A DNA stretch of 64,000 nt, taken from positions 1 through 64,000 of the forward strand of contig NZ_SNWD01000001.1 in NCBI RefSeq assembly GCF_004361835.1, given 5' to 3'. This document shows, piece by piece, positions 17,518-26,529 of this stretch (position 1 is the first letter of the stretch; each line of letters starts with the position of its first letter). The notes below the pieces were generated by a model. It searched no databases and was not told the origin of the DNA. It saw only the letters and a program-made list of their open reading frames with translations. The translations under genes and the position numbers were made by a program. Source of the DNA: Stakelama pacifica. Its GTDB lineage: Bacteria > Pseudomonadota > Alphaproteobacteria > Sphingomonadales > Sphingomonadaceae.

Positions 17518-18942
17518 TCAGCCGGCAGCGTCGACCATATCGCGGGCAACCTGGCTGCGCGCGCGGCCATAAGCGAAATAGACCGCCAGCCCGATGGCGT
17601 TCCAGAGAACGAAGCGAACCAGCGTCTTTTCGGGCAGGCTGATCAGTAGATAGATACAGCCGAGGATCGCTGCCGTGCCGACGATATAGGGGGCCGGGCA
17701 GCGGAAGATGCGCTCCAGATCGGGCGCGCGGCGGCGCAGGATCATCATGCATGCGCCGACAGCGATAAAGGCCAGCAGCGTGCCCGCATTGGCGAGCTCG
17801 GCGATTTCGCCGACATTGAAAAAGGCAGCGATCAGCGACACGAACAGGCCGGTGATCGCAGTGACGAAAACCGGGGTTCCGCTGCGCTTCGACACACGGG
17901 CAAGCCGCCGCGGCAACAGGCCGTCGCGGGCCATGACGAAGAAGATGCGACTTTGCCCGTACATCATCACCAGAATCACCGAGGGCAGGGCGACAAGCGC
18001 CGCGCCCGCCACCAGCCAGGACGTCACCGGATGGCCGAGCTCGCGCAGCGCGAGCGCGAGCGGTTCGGGCGATCCGCCGAGAATCTGATACGACACCGCA
18101 CCGACCGCCGCCACCGCGACCAGAATATAGATGCCGGTCGATACCGCCATCGACCCGATGATGCCGATTTTGAGATCACGGCCCGGATTGCGCGCTTCCT
18201 CTGCCGAGGTTGCGACGGCGTCGAAGCCGTAAAAGGCGAAGAACACGATTGCCGCCGCCGCCATCACCCCGCGCTTTTCGCCGTCGATAACATGGCTGCC
18301 GAAGCCATAGGGCATGAAAGGGTGCAGATTGGCTGAATCGAAGGCAGGGAGGACGACCACCACGAAGATCGCGAGCGCCACCAGCTTGATGATGACGAGC
18401 AGGATGTTGACCGTCGCGCTTTCGCGCGTTCCCGCCATCAGCATCGCGGCGATGCCCATCGACACCAGAACCGCGGGAAGGTTGATCAGCCCGCCCGCAT
18501 CGGGACCGGCGAGCAGCCATTGCGGCGGATGTACGCCCGCCGACTGGATCAGCCCGACCAGATAGCCCGACCAGCCGACCGCGACGCCCGAACAGGCGAG
18601 CGAATATTCGAGGATCAGGCTCCATCCGACGATCCATGCGGCGACTTCGCCGAGCACCGAATAGCTATAGGTATAGGCGCTGCCCGCCGCCGGGATTGCG
18701 GTCGCCAGCTCGGCATAGGCAAGCGCGGCGCAGGCGCAAACCGCACCGGCTATGGCAAAGGCCAGGATGACGGCGGGGCCGGCGCGATCGGCGCCCACCC
18801 CGGTGAGCGTGTAAATGCCGGTGCCGACGATGGCACCGACGCCAAGCGCGATCAGGTGAGGCCAGGAGAGGCTGGGTTTCAGCCGATGTTCGCCGTTACC
18901 GGCACCGCGTTCGATCGGCTTGATCCGCCCCAATAGCCCCAT
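17518..18942 (-). CDS. APC superfamily amino acid permease
   Basis: An inner-membrane amino acid transporter of the APC superfamily (474 aa, twelve or more helices), closest in feel to the YfnA/cationic amino acid transporter subgroup. The first helix has the family substrate-binding signature GVGAIVGTGIYTLTG. Helix 6 region contains FFAFYGFDAVATSAEEARNP, the usual conserved loop. It follows the DapA-family deaminase on the same strand, 72 bases after its stop, so the two probably share the promoter at 19969-19983. Within the locus it would bring free hydroxyproline or proline into the cytoplasm. The transported amino acid is not readable from sequence. Confidence 0.87.
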   Translation of the reverse strand: MGLLGRIKPIERGAGNGEHRLKPSLSWPHLIALGVGAIVGTGIYTLTGVGADRAGPAVILAFAIAGAVCACAALAYAELATAIPAAGSAYTYSYSVLGEVAAWIVGWSLILEYSLACSGVAVGWSGYLVGLIQSAGVHPPQWLLAGPDAGGLINLPAVLVSMGIAAMLMAGTRESATVNILLVIIKLVALAIFVVVVLPAFDSANLHPFMPYGFGSHVIDGEKRGVMAAAAIVFFAFYGFDAVATSAEEARNPGRDLKIGIIGSMAVSTGIYILVAVAAVGAVSYQILGGSPEPLALALRELGHPVTSWLVAGAALVALPSVILVMMYGQSRIFFVMARDGLLPRRLARVSKRSGTPVFVTAITGLFVSLIAAFFNVGEIAELANAGTLLAFIAVGACMMILRRRAPDLERIFRCPAPYIVGTAAILGCIYLLISLPEKTLVRFVLWNAIGLAVYFAYGRARSQVARDMVDAAG

Positions 18943-19014
18943 GCGATTCCTACCCCTTTTGCATTGATCCGGTCATTTAACGGTGGCCGTGCCGCGCAGG
19001 CGCGGCCATGCTGG

Positions 19015-19938
19015 TCAGACCCGTTCGGTTTCGCGCAGGCTTGGCTGCGTCGCGCGGCATTGTTCGACCATGCGCGTAACCTCTGCCCTGCGTTCGCCGG
19101 TGAGCGGCATGCGCGGCATGCGCACACGCTCGCTGCCCCGGCCCATGATCGCTTCAGCGAGCTTGATCGACTGGACCAGATCATGTTCGGCATCGAGATG
19201 GAGCAGCGGCATGAACCAGCGATAGATTTCGCGCGCTTCTTCCCAGTTGCCGGCATCGGCCGCTGCGACAAGGCGGACGGATTCGCGCGGGAAAGCGCTG
19301 GTAAGGCCCGATACCCAGCCGCTGGCGCCCAGCATCAGCCCTTCGAGCGCGATATCGTCGAGGCCCGCCATCACGGTATAGCGGTCGCCGAAACGATTGA
19401 TGACATCGGTGATGCGCCGCGTGTCGGGCGCGCTTTCCTTGACCGCAACGATGTTCGAAACATCCTCAAGCGAGGCGAGCGTGTCGAAATCGATCGTCGT
19501 GCGATAGGCGGGAGGATTGTTGTAGAGCATGATCGGCAGCGAAGTCGCTTCCGCCACGGCGCGGAAATGTGCGGCCAGTTCCTCCGGCCTGGGAACATAG
19601 ACCATCGCGGGCAGTACCATCAGCGCATCAACGCCGATCTTTTCCGCATCGCGGACATAGTCGATAGCGGCTGCGGTCGTGAATTCCGACACACCCGCGA
19701 CCAGCGGCGCACGACCCTTCAGCGCCTCGACTGCGCCGGAGAGTACCGTTCGCTTTTCGTCGGCGGTGAGCGAATTATTCTCGCCGCACGTACCCAGCAG
19801 GATCAGGCCGTCGACCCCGTCATCGACGAGCGCGGTTTGCATCCGCTGCGTTGCGTCGAGATCGATCGAATCGTCCGCTGCGAACTGGGTCGTCGCGGCG
19901 GGGTATACGCCTTTCCACAAGGTCGTTGGCGCGGTCAT
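19015..19938 (-). CDS. DapA-family lyase, probable pyrroline-4-hydroxy-2-carboxylate deaminase
   Basis: A cytoplasmic 307-aa class I aldolase of the DapA superfamily. The Schiff-base lysine is K167 in AVKESAPDTRR, the assisting tyrosine is Y139 in LYNNPPAYR, and the glycine loop is LLGTCGENNSL. The superfamily contains DHDPS, N-acetylneuraminate lyase and the deaminase that converts 1-pyrroline-4-hydroxy-2-carboxylate to alpha-ketoglutarate semialdehyde in hydroxyproline catabolism. The neighbouring epimerase and FAD dehydrogenase make the last reading most likely. The frame is open to 19989, but ATG 19938 is preceded by GGAGGA. An operator of the locus set lies 31 bp upstream. An alternative would be a promiscuous 2-keto acid aldolase. 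Confidence 0.8.
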   Translation of the reverse strand: MTAPTTLWKGVYPAATTQFAADDSIDLDATQRMQTALVDDGVDGLILLGTCGENNSLTADEKRTVLSGAVEALKGRAPLVAGVSEFTTAAAIDYVRDAEKIGVDALMVLPAMVYVPRPEELAAHFRAVAEATSLPIMLYNNPPAYRTTIDFDTLASLEDVSNIVAVKESAPDTRRITDVINRFGDRYTVMAGLDDIALEGLMLGASGWVSGLTSAFPRESVRLVAAADAGNWEEAREIYRWFMPLLHLDAEHDLVQSIKLAEAIMGRGSERVRMPRMPLTGERRAEVTRMVEQCRATQPSLRETERV

Positions 19939-19968
19939 TGCTCGTAATTCCTCCAGATAAGATATCTT

Positions 19969-19983
19969 TGTATATGGTATAAT
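19969..19983. promoter_or_regulatory. GntR-type operator candidate, deaminase/permease promoter
   Basis: TGTATATGGTATAAT, 13 of 15 identical to AGTATACGGTATAAT, 31 bp before the deaminase start. Confidence 0.6.
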
Positions 19984-20005
19984 ATTCACACCGGCAACCG
20001 GATTA

Positions 20006-22765
20006 TCAGTCCGATTCGGCGGAAAGGCGCGCCGTCTCCGGCCTGAGCGTGATCTTTGTCGGACGCTCGCCTAGGGCAATGGCATGGGCACCGCGTTCGA
20101 GCCGATCATCGCCTTGCATTGCATAGACCGGGCCGTCTGCGGTCTGGTCGAAGCGAAGCAGCGCGGTTGCGGTATCGGCGGTCGCAGGCGCGAGGGTGAG
20201 CGTCACCATGCCGGTTGCGGTGTCGTAATCGACCGTGTCGAACTTTCCGGCATCGAGCGTCATCCACAGGCCCGCCGGAGCGATGAAGAATCGGCTGCGC
20301 GCGCTGTCCTTCGGCGCGACCTTAATGCGGGTGCCCTGCTGAGTCAGATTGCCGCCGAAGCTGATCCAGCCGAAACGCGGATCGTTCACGAGATAGGTGG
20401 CGGTTGCATAGGCATGGGCGAAAAACCCCATGCCGTAATCGCCGCTATACGGGTCCCAGCGCATCATATCAGGCCAGCTGTGAAAGGCGGCTGATCCGAA
20501 CCCTTTTTGATCGATATTGGTGATCCCGCCCATCAGGCCGCCATAGGCGACGCGCAGCAGGTGCAGGTCTTTGGGATTCTGCCGATAGGCTTCGAACAGG
20601 GGAATGGCGTTGTTGGTTGATCCGTAATGATGGATCTGCCGCTCGATACGCGGATATTTCCCGGCATAGAGGAAATCCCAATAGCGCCGCGCATTGCCGT
20701 TATAACCCCAACTTGGGATCGTTGGATCATAGCCGAGGATCACCTCGCGCGTTTCGTCGGCGAGCTTTTGCCGGCCGAAATAGCGCATCCATGCATAGAC
20801 TTCGGGCTGGCCCGTCGAATCCCACGCCATTTCGCTGCCGAACGGATAGGGGAGTGTCGCCCAGTGATCGGCGCGCGCTTTCATCAGCGCTTCGATCGTG
20901 TCCGCCTGCTGCGTCATGCCCTCGCGCCGCAGATCGGCCATGATGTCGAGGAACACCTCGCCCTCCATCTGACCGAACTGCGCATAATGCGGCGCGTCGC
21001 GCATCATCGCCACGATGGTCTGATATGCGTGGTTCAGATACCAGCGCCAGGGATGCGCGCTGACCAGCCCCTGATGATCGCGCGCGAGGCGATAGAGCAC
21101 CCAATGGCCGATTGCGACATGCGGATAGTTGAACGAACGGCCGAGGTCGTCCGCCTCCTTTTTCGGCCATGACGTCCAGGTCGACCAGTCGGTATCGGCG
21201 TTATAATAGCCCGGAAACGCCTTTGGGTCGTAATAGAACAGGCTCTTCTTAACCCCGCCCGCATGGGCACCGTCCGCGACCTGAAGCTTGCCGACCACGG
21301 TTTCGTCGACCATGCGTTCGAGCTTCGCGACTTCCTGCGGATCGGGATTGTCGAGCTGCTTCATCATCGCGGCGACCCATGCGCCCGCGCCACCTTCATC
21401 GCTCAGGCCCGCAATCCAGACGCGCGGTTCCTGCGTCAGGATCGCGCCCGCTTCATCGTCATAGCTGAGGACCGAAGGCGCGCGGTGGAACGGGTCGCTC
21501 CTGTCGTCGAACCATTGCTGATCGGTGGTGAAACGGCCCAGATCGGCGACCGTCCGGTCGAGTGCTTTGGTGAGGAAATAGCTAACCGTCTGCGCGCTGC
21601 CGTCGGCATAGGCGATGGTGAGGCGCGCGCGTCCGAAGCCGTGCCCCGTCACCGCATAGCGTTGCCACATGCCGCGCCCCGGCATCGGCGTTACGTTCAG
21701 CGCGCCATCGGGATAGCTGGAAAAGCCGGTGACCTTTTGCGGCGCTTTCAGGAACAGCGAAACATGCATATCGGCGGGGACGACATAGCCGGGGATTCCG
21801 ATCGCGACCGGTCGGCCATAGGCGGCCAGCGTGTCCTCTATTCCTCGGATGGTCGGCGACTGGACGAGACGCAGGCCGAAGCGGCGCGTTTCATGCGGGG
21901 CAAGCGTGATGCTGGTCGGCTCGTTCCACTGGCGGCCCGCTTGCTTCCATTCGCGCTCCGCGAACCCCTTGCTGGCGACGGTCCAGTCGTAAAAGCCTTC
22001 CGAGGTCTGATTGCGCGGGGTGCGTTCGGTGAAAATGTCGGCGTCATGGTCGCTCGCCCCCGCGTGACGCAGCGGGCGATAGGCTTCGAGGGGGGTGCCC
22101 TTTTCGGGCAGGACCAGCAGCGCCGGTCCCTTGCCATTGAGGCGCGTGACCTGAAGATAGCCCGCATCGCGGCCGATATAGGGATCGACGAAGCTCGCCT
22201 TGGCATGCGCTTGCTCCAGCGTGCGGTCCTGAATGATATTGTCGAACACCATCGGCATGCCGAATGCGCCGATCTCGATCGGTTGATCGGTGGGATTGGT
22301 AAGGGTGAAGCGCACGATCAGCGCCTCATCGGCCGCGATCCAGTCGCGCCGGACGGTGAGCGGGAAGCCGGTGCCCATCGTCGCGGTGATGTCGGCAGCG
22401 GCGATGATGTCTCCATGAATCGGCAGTGCACGGATCGGGGCACGATCATGCGCCGAGGCGAAGTCGCGCCATTCGCCGCCAGTGGTGCGCAGGCGCAGGT
22501 TAAGGTCGCCGATATGGTTATAGCCGTCGCCGCTTCGTTCAGCTTCCCGGCTGGTCGGAACGAAGCTGAAACCGGGAAGCGCGCGCGGCGAGAGGCGGAC
22601 GAGCGTCTGGGTATCGCTGCGCAATCCGACCGCAAAAGCGGGAAGCTCCCGGTTCATCATGCTGACCCTCGGAGCGGAGCCTGCTCGAAGCTCCGCCGGA
22701 CAGGCCGGGCCGGAAAGGGCGGCTACCGTTAACGCGGCGATACTGATGATGCGGTTCGCTTTCAC
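20006..22765 (-). CDS. Exported DUF5695 protein, likely glycoside hydrolase (six-hairpin type)
   Basis: A large exported protein (919 aa) that I assign to DUF5695, a family with a beta-sandwich N-terminal half and a C-terminal alpha-toroid resembling six-hairpin glycosidases. The C-terminal half shows many aromatic-acidic helical segments (NYPHVAIGHWVLYRLARDH, GSTNNAIPLFEAYRQNPKD, RWDPYSGDYGMGFFAHAYA). The start is GTG 22765, not the upstream ATG 22828: AAGGGGG lies seven bases before it and the next residues are a Sec signal (KANRIISIAALTVAALSG). The gene is divergent from the GH127 arabinofuranosidase with two locus operators between them. The co-regulation suggests it attacks a glycan on the same substrate, for example an arabinan or galactan side chain. 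Catalytic residues and specificity are not known to me. Confidence 0.75.
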   Translation of the reverse strand: MKANRIISIAALTVAALSGPACPAELRAGSAPRVSMMNRELPAFAVGLRSDTQTLVRLSPRALPGFSFVPTSREAERSGDGYNHIGDLNLRLRTTGGEWRDFASAHDRAPIRALPIHGDIIAAADITATMGTGFPLTVRRDWIAADEALIVRFTLTNPTDQPIEIGAFGMPMVFDNIIQDRTLEQAHAKASFVDPYIGRDAGYLQVTRLNGKGPALLVLPEKGTPLEAYRPLRHAGASDHDADIFTERTPRNQTSEGFYDWTVASKGFAEREWKQAGRQWNEPTSITLAPHETRRFGLRLVQSPTIRGIEDTLAAYGRPVAIGIPGYVVPADMHVSLFLKAPQKVTGFSSYPDGALNVTPMPGRGMWQRYAVTGHGFGRARLTIAYADGSAQTVSYFLTKALDRTVADLGRFTTDQQWFDDRSDPFHRAPSVLSYDDEAGAILTQEPRVWIAGLSDEGGAGAWVAAMMKQLDNPDPQEVAKLERMVDETVVGKLQVADGAHAGGVKKSLFYYDPKAFPGYYNADTDWSTWTSWPKKEADDLGRSFNYPHVAIGHWVLYRLARDHQGLVSAHPWRWYLNHAYQTIVAMMRDAPHYAQFGQMEGEVFLDIMADLRREGMTQQADTIEALMKARADHWATLPYPFGSEMAWDSTGQPEVYAWMRYFGRQKLADETREVILGYDPTIPSWGYNGNARRYWDFLYAGKYPRIERQIHHYGSTNNAIPLFEAYRQNPKDLHLLRVAYGGLMGGITNIDQKGFGSAAFHSWPDMMRWDPYSGDYGMGFFAHAYATATYLVNDPRFGWISFGGNLTQQGTRIKVAPKDSARSRFFIAPAGLWMTLDAGKFDTVDYDTATGMVTLTLAPATADTATALLRFDQTADGPVYAMQGDDRLERGAHAIALGERPTKITLRPETARLSAESD

Positions 22766-22855
22766 GGCAATCCCCCTTACTGCCTTTCTCGCGGTAGCGG
22801 TATCGGCCGCGCATTGAGGTGCATACAACCGGGTCGCGTTCCTCAGGTCAAGTAT

Positions 22856-22870
22856 ATTATATCGTATACG
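22856..22870. promoter_or_regulatory. GntR-type operator candidate, DUF5695 side of divergent promoter
   Basis: ATTATATCGTATACG. Read on the minus strand it is CGTATACGATATAAT, matching the consensus at 13 of 15 positions. It lies 91 bp before the DUF5695 start. Confidence 0.6.
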
Positions 22871-22940
22871 TATCGGAAGAGCTGTCGCACAGCCAGGCAG
22901 GCATTTTGTGCGAGATGGATTGACCCCGGCTCAAAAACAC

Positions 22941-22956
22941 ATATCGTATACGATAT
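22941..22956. promoter_or_regulatory. Perfect palindromic operator in front of GH127
   Basis: ATATCGTATACGATAT is a perfect 16-bp palindrome ending five bases before the ribosome site of the GH127 gene. It has the GTATAC core of the other locus sites. A repressor bound here would block the transcript directly. Its position inside the open frame also argues that translation starts downstream of it. Confidence 0.65.
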
Positions 22957-22975
22957 CCAAGGGGAGAGGTTGATC

Positions 22976-25345
22976 GTGACGACGCGCAGGACATTGCTCA
23001 TCGGTGCCGCAATGGGCGCTTTGATCGGACGAGGCGGGGCCGCATTCGCTTTTTCGCCGCTCGCTTCCCGCCTGCCGAACCGGGCCGCGCCCCTACCGTT
23101 ATCGGCGGTACGCCTGCTCCCTTCCGACTTTGCGACTGCCGTAGAGGTCAATCGCGGCTATCTGATGCGGCTCGAACCCGATCGGCTGCTCCACAATTTC
23201 CGCCTTTATGCGGGGCTGAAGCCCAAGGGGAAAATCTATGGCGGGTGGGAAAGCGATACGATCGCCGGCCATACGCTGGGTCATTATCTCTCCGCCCTCG
23301 CACTCACCCATGCGCAGACCGGCGATGCGGAAGCGTGCGAGCGGGCGAATTACATCGTCGATGAACTTGCAGAAGCACAGGAAAAGCGCGGCACCGGCTA
23401 TGTCGGCGCGCTTCAGCGTAAGCGCAAGGACGGGACCATCGCCGATGGTGAGGAGATTTTTCCCGAAATCATGCGCGGCGAAATCCGTTCGGGCGGCTTC
23501 GATCTGAACGGTTCCTGGTCGCCGCTTTATACGGTGCACAAGCTGTTCGCCGGGCTGCTCGACGTTCAGGCGATGTGCGGCAATGACAAGGCGATGGCGG
23601 TGGCGCTTGCGCTGGGCGGCTATTTCGAACGCGTGTTCGCCGCGCTCGACGATGCGCAGATGCAGGAAGTGCTGGCGTGCGAATATGGCGGGCTGAACGA
23701 AAGTTTCGCCGAAATGTACGCGCGTACCGGCGACAAACGCTGGCTGCGGCTGGCCGAGCGTATCTATGACCGCAAGGTGCTCGACCCGCTGGTTGCGCGG
23801 CAGGATCAGCTATCGAACCTGCACGCCAATACGCAGGTGCCCAAGCTGATCGGGCTTGCCCGGCTGCACGAACTGACCGGCAAGGAGGATCAGCGGGTTG
23901 CGCCACGCTTCTTCTGGGAAACGGTGACGCGGCATCACAGCTATGTGATCGGGGGCAATGCCGATCGCGAATATTTCTCCGCGCCCGATACGATCGCGGA
24001 GCATATTACCGAGCAGACGTGCGAGCACTGCAACACCTATAATATGCTGAAGCTGACCGGGCATTTGTTCGGCTGGAATCCCGATGGTGCGCTGTTCGAT
24101 TATTATGAGCGCGCGCATCTTAATCACGTGCTGTCGGCGCAGAATCCGCGCACGGCGGGCTTTACCTATATGACGCCGCTGATGAGCGGTACGGCACGCG
24201 AATATTCGAAACCGGACGAGGATGCATTCTGGTGCTGTGTCGGATCGGGGATGGAAAGCCATGCCAAACATGGCGAGGCGATATTCTGGGAAAGCGGCGA
24301 CACGCTGTTCGTCAATCTCTATATTCCGGCCGAGGCGCAGTGGCAGGCGCGCGGGGCGCAAATAACGCTCGACACCAATTATCCGTTCGAACCTGAAACG
24401 CGGTTGCGTTTCGATCGGCTGGCAAAGCCGGGACGGTTCGCGGTGGCGCTACGTATTCCCGGCTGGGCAGGCGATGGCGCGCAGCTTGCCGTAAACGGCA
24501 AACCGGTGCCGGTGACGCCCGACCGGGGCTATGCCGTCATCGAGCGCGACTGGAAAGCGGGCGACAGCGTGGCTATCGTGACGCCGCTCGACCTGCGCAT
24601 CGAAGCGACGCCGGGCGATGAAAAGACGATTGCCGTGCTTCGCGGACCGATGGTGCTGGCGGGCGATCTGGGGACGGCGGAGAACCCGTTCAATGCGACC
24701 GATCCCGCGATGGTGGGCTCCGATCTGCTCGCTGGTTTTACACCGGTCGCCGCCGATCGCGGCCTGTACAGCACCAAAGGGATCATCCGGCCTGAAAACC
24801 TGAATTTCGTGCCCTTTTACAGCCAGTATGAGCGGCGCAGTGCGGTGTATTTCAAACGGTTCACCGAGCCTGAATGGAAAGCGGAGGAGGCGGCCTTCCT
24901 TGCCGCGCAGGCGCGCGCAAAGGATATCGCCGCCCGGTCGGTCGATGTCATGCATCTGGGCGAGATGCAGCCCGAGCGCGATCATGACCTGACGTCGGAA
25001 ATTTCCTACCCCGTAACCTATCGCGGGAAAAACGGGCGTGATGCGCGTTCGGGCGGCTTCTTCGCCTTCGATATGAAGGTGAAGCCGGGGCCGCTTATCC
25101 TGCAGGCGACTTATTGGGGCAGCGAACGTTCGCGCGATTTCGACATCATGGTCGATGGCGTGAAGCTGGCCACGCAGCACCTGGACGCAGACAAGCCCGG
25201 CGAATTTTTCGACGTCGAATATCCCCTGCCGCAGGCGCTCACCCACGGTAAGCAGAAGGTGCGCATCACCTTCCTTCCGCACGACCGCAGCAGTGCCGGG
25301 CCGGTATTCGGCGTGCGCCTGTTCACCGCCCGGCCCGCACCTTAA
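22976..25345 (+). CDS. GH127 (DUF1680) beta-L-arabinofuranosidase, Tat-exported
   Basis: A 789-aa exported glycosidase of family GH127, formerly DUF1680. In the characterised member HypBA1 the enzyme removes beta-L-arabinofuranose from hydroxyproline-linked arabino-oligosaccharides, using a zinc-bound cysteine nucleophile. The zinc and catalytic pattern is visible: E350-H-C352 in EHCNTYNMLKLTGHLF and C420-C421 in FWCCVGSGMESHAKHG, close to E338/C340/C417/C418 of HypBA1. Residues 1-30 form a twin-arginine leader (TTRRTLLIGAAMG). The frame is open from 22814, but GTG 22976 with GGGGAG nine bases upstream is chosen, because an operator palindrome lies just before it. The 3' end overlaps the convergent M24 gene by four bases through a shared TTAA. 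Family assignment is firm, and the hydroxyproline link is supported by the surrounding pathway. Confidence 0.9.
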   Translation: MTTRRTLLIGAAMGALIGRGGAAFAFSPLASRLPNRAAPLPLSAVRLLPSDFATAVEVNRGYLMRLEPDRLLHNFRLYAGLKPKGKIYGGWESDTIAGHTLGHYLSALALTHAQTGDAEACERANYIVDELAEAQEKRGTGYVGALQRKRKDGTIADGEEIFPEIMRGEIRSGGFDLNGSWSPLYTVHKLFAGLLDVQAMCGNDKAMAVALALGGYFERVFAALDDAQMQEVLACEYGGLNESFAEMYARTGDKRWLRLAERIYDRKVLDPLVARQDQLSNLHANTQVPKLIGLARLHELTGKEDQRVAPRFFWETVTRHHSYVIGGNADREYFSAPDTIAEHITEQTCEHCNTYNMLKLTGHLFGWNPDGALFDYYERAHLNHVLSAQNPRTAGFTYMTPLMSGTAREYSKPDEDAFWCCVGSGMESHAKHGEAIFWESGDTLFVNLYIPAEAQWQARGAQITLDTNYPFEPETRLRFDRLAKPGRFAVALRIPGWAGDGAQLAVNGKPVPVTPDRGYAVIERDWKAGDSVAIVTPLDLRIEATPGDEKTIAVLRGPMVLAGDLGTAENPFNATDPAMVGSDLLAGFTPVAADRGLYSTKGIIRPENLNFVPFYSQYERRSAVYFKRFTEPEWKAEEAAFLAAQARAKDIAARSVDVMHLGEMQPERDHDLTSEISYPVTYRGKNGRDARSGGFFAFDMKVKPGPLILQATYWGSERSRDFDIMVDGVKLATQHLDADKPGEFFDVEYPLPQALTHGKQKVRITFLPHDRSSAGPVFGVRLFTARPAP

Positions 25346-26529
25346 CCGACCGGCCGGTCGATCGCCGCTTGCGGCGGGGTGAACCAGGCTGCGCCGGTTT
25401 CGGTGACGTGGAAATGGTCCTCCAGCCGGATGCCGAAGCGATCGGGCACGACGATCATCGGTTCGTTCGAAAAGCACATGCCCGGTTCGAGCACGGTCCG
25501 GTCGCCGCGCACCAGATAAGCGGGTTCGTGGATCGAAAGGCCGACGCCATGGCCGGTGCGATGCGGCAGGCCGGGCAGCCTGTAATCGGGACCGAGGCCC
25601 GCTTTTTCGATCACGCCGCGCGCCGCCGCGTCGATTTCCTCACAGGTGCGCCCGGGGCGCACGGCGTCGAATGCCGCCTGCTGCGCCTCTGCCTCAACAG
25701 CCCAGATGCGGTGTTCGTCCGCGCCCACTTCGCCAAAAGCATAAGTGCGGGTAATGTCGGAATTATATCCGTCGACCAGACAACCGGTATCGACCAGCAC
25801 GAGCTGATCGTCTTCCAGCGCGCGGTCGCCGGGCAGGCCGTGGGGATAGGCGGTGGCATGGCCGAACTGGACGATGCAGAAGCTCGACCCCGACGCGCCC
25901 AGCGCGCGGTGCGCCGCGTCGATGAAGCGGACGACCTCGCTTTGCAGGATGCCGGGGCGAAGGATGCGCGCGGTGCGGCGATGCACTTCCAGCGTCATCG
26001 CCTTTGCCTGTGCAAGGAGCGCGAGTTCGGCGGGCGATTTGATGATCCGGCACTCGTCGATCGCGGGGCCGCCGTCGATCAGCCGCCAAGGGGTCGCTGC
26101 GCGCAGCCGCTCGCCCCACTGAAACGGAAAGAGCGGGTCCACCGCCAGCGTTTTGCCCGACAGCGAAGCCAGCGTATCGGCGATCAGCGCGATCGGATCT
26201 TCATCCTCCTCCCATAGCCGCATATCCGCGGCGATGCAGAGATCGGCTTCGAGCGAGCCGAGTTCGAAGGCGGGACAGATCATCACCGGCTGCCCCGATA
26301 CCGGCACCAGCATGGCGACGAGCCGCTCGGTCGGCCGCCACGGCACGCCGGTGAAATAGTGCATACTGGCCCCGACATTCACCAGCACCGCGTCGGCACC
26401 CGAACCGCCGGCGAGCGCACGCAGCTTTTCGATCCGCTCGATCCGCTCCTGCTGCGCAATGGCCGGTGCGGGGTTTTGCCAGCGTTCGAGGTCGGCCAGT
26501 TCCGCTTCGGGGGTCGATCCGCCGATCAT
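25342..26529 (-). CDS. M24B Xaa-Pro peptidase
   Basis: A cytoplasmic creatinase-fold metallopeptidase (395 aa) of the Xaa-Pro dipeptidase/aminopeptidase P group. It cleaves the bond before proline or hydroxyproline. All five dinuclear metal ligands can be placed: D247 and D258 (LVDTGCLVDGYNSDITRTY), H327 (RTGHGVGLSIHEPAY), E356 (SNEPMIV) and E370 (GIRLEDHFHVTE). An N-terminal creatinase domain of about 160 residues precedes. The ATG at 26529 overlaps the stop of the upstream dehydrogenase (ATGA) and has GGGAGAA before it. A longer upstream frame is a shadow of that gene. Coupling to a D-hydroxyproline dehydrogenase suggests its job is to free hydroxyproline from Xaa-Hyp peptides. Confidence 0.88.
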   Translation of the reverse strand: MIGGSTPEAELADLERWQNPAPAIAQQERIERIEKLRALAGGSGADAVLVNVGASMHYFTGVPWRPTERLVAMLVPVSGQPVMICPAFELGSLEADLCIAADMRLWEEDEDPIALIADTLASLSGKTLAVDPLFPFQWGERLRAATPWRLIDGGPAIDECRIIKSPAELALLAQAKAMTLEVHRRTARILRPGILQSEVVRFIDAAHRALGASGSSFCIVQFGHATAYPHGLPGDRALEDDQLVLVDTGCLVDGYNSDITRTYAFGEVGADEHRIWAVEAEAQQAAFDAVRPGRTCEEIDAAARGVIEKAGLGPDYRLPGLPHRTGHGVGLSIHEPAYLVRGDRTVLEPGMCFSNEPMIVVPDRFGIRLEDHFHVTETGAAWFTPPQAAIDRPVG

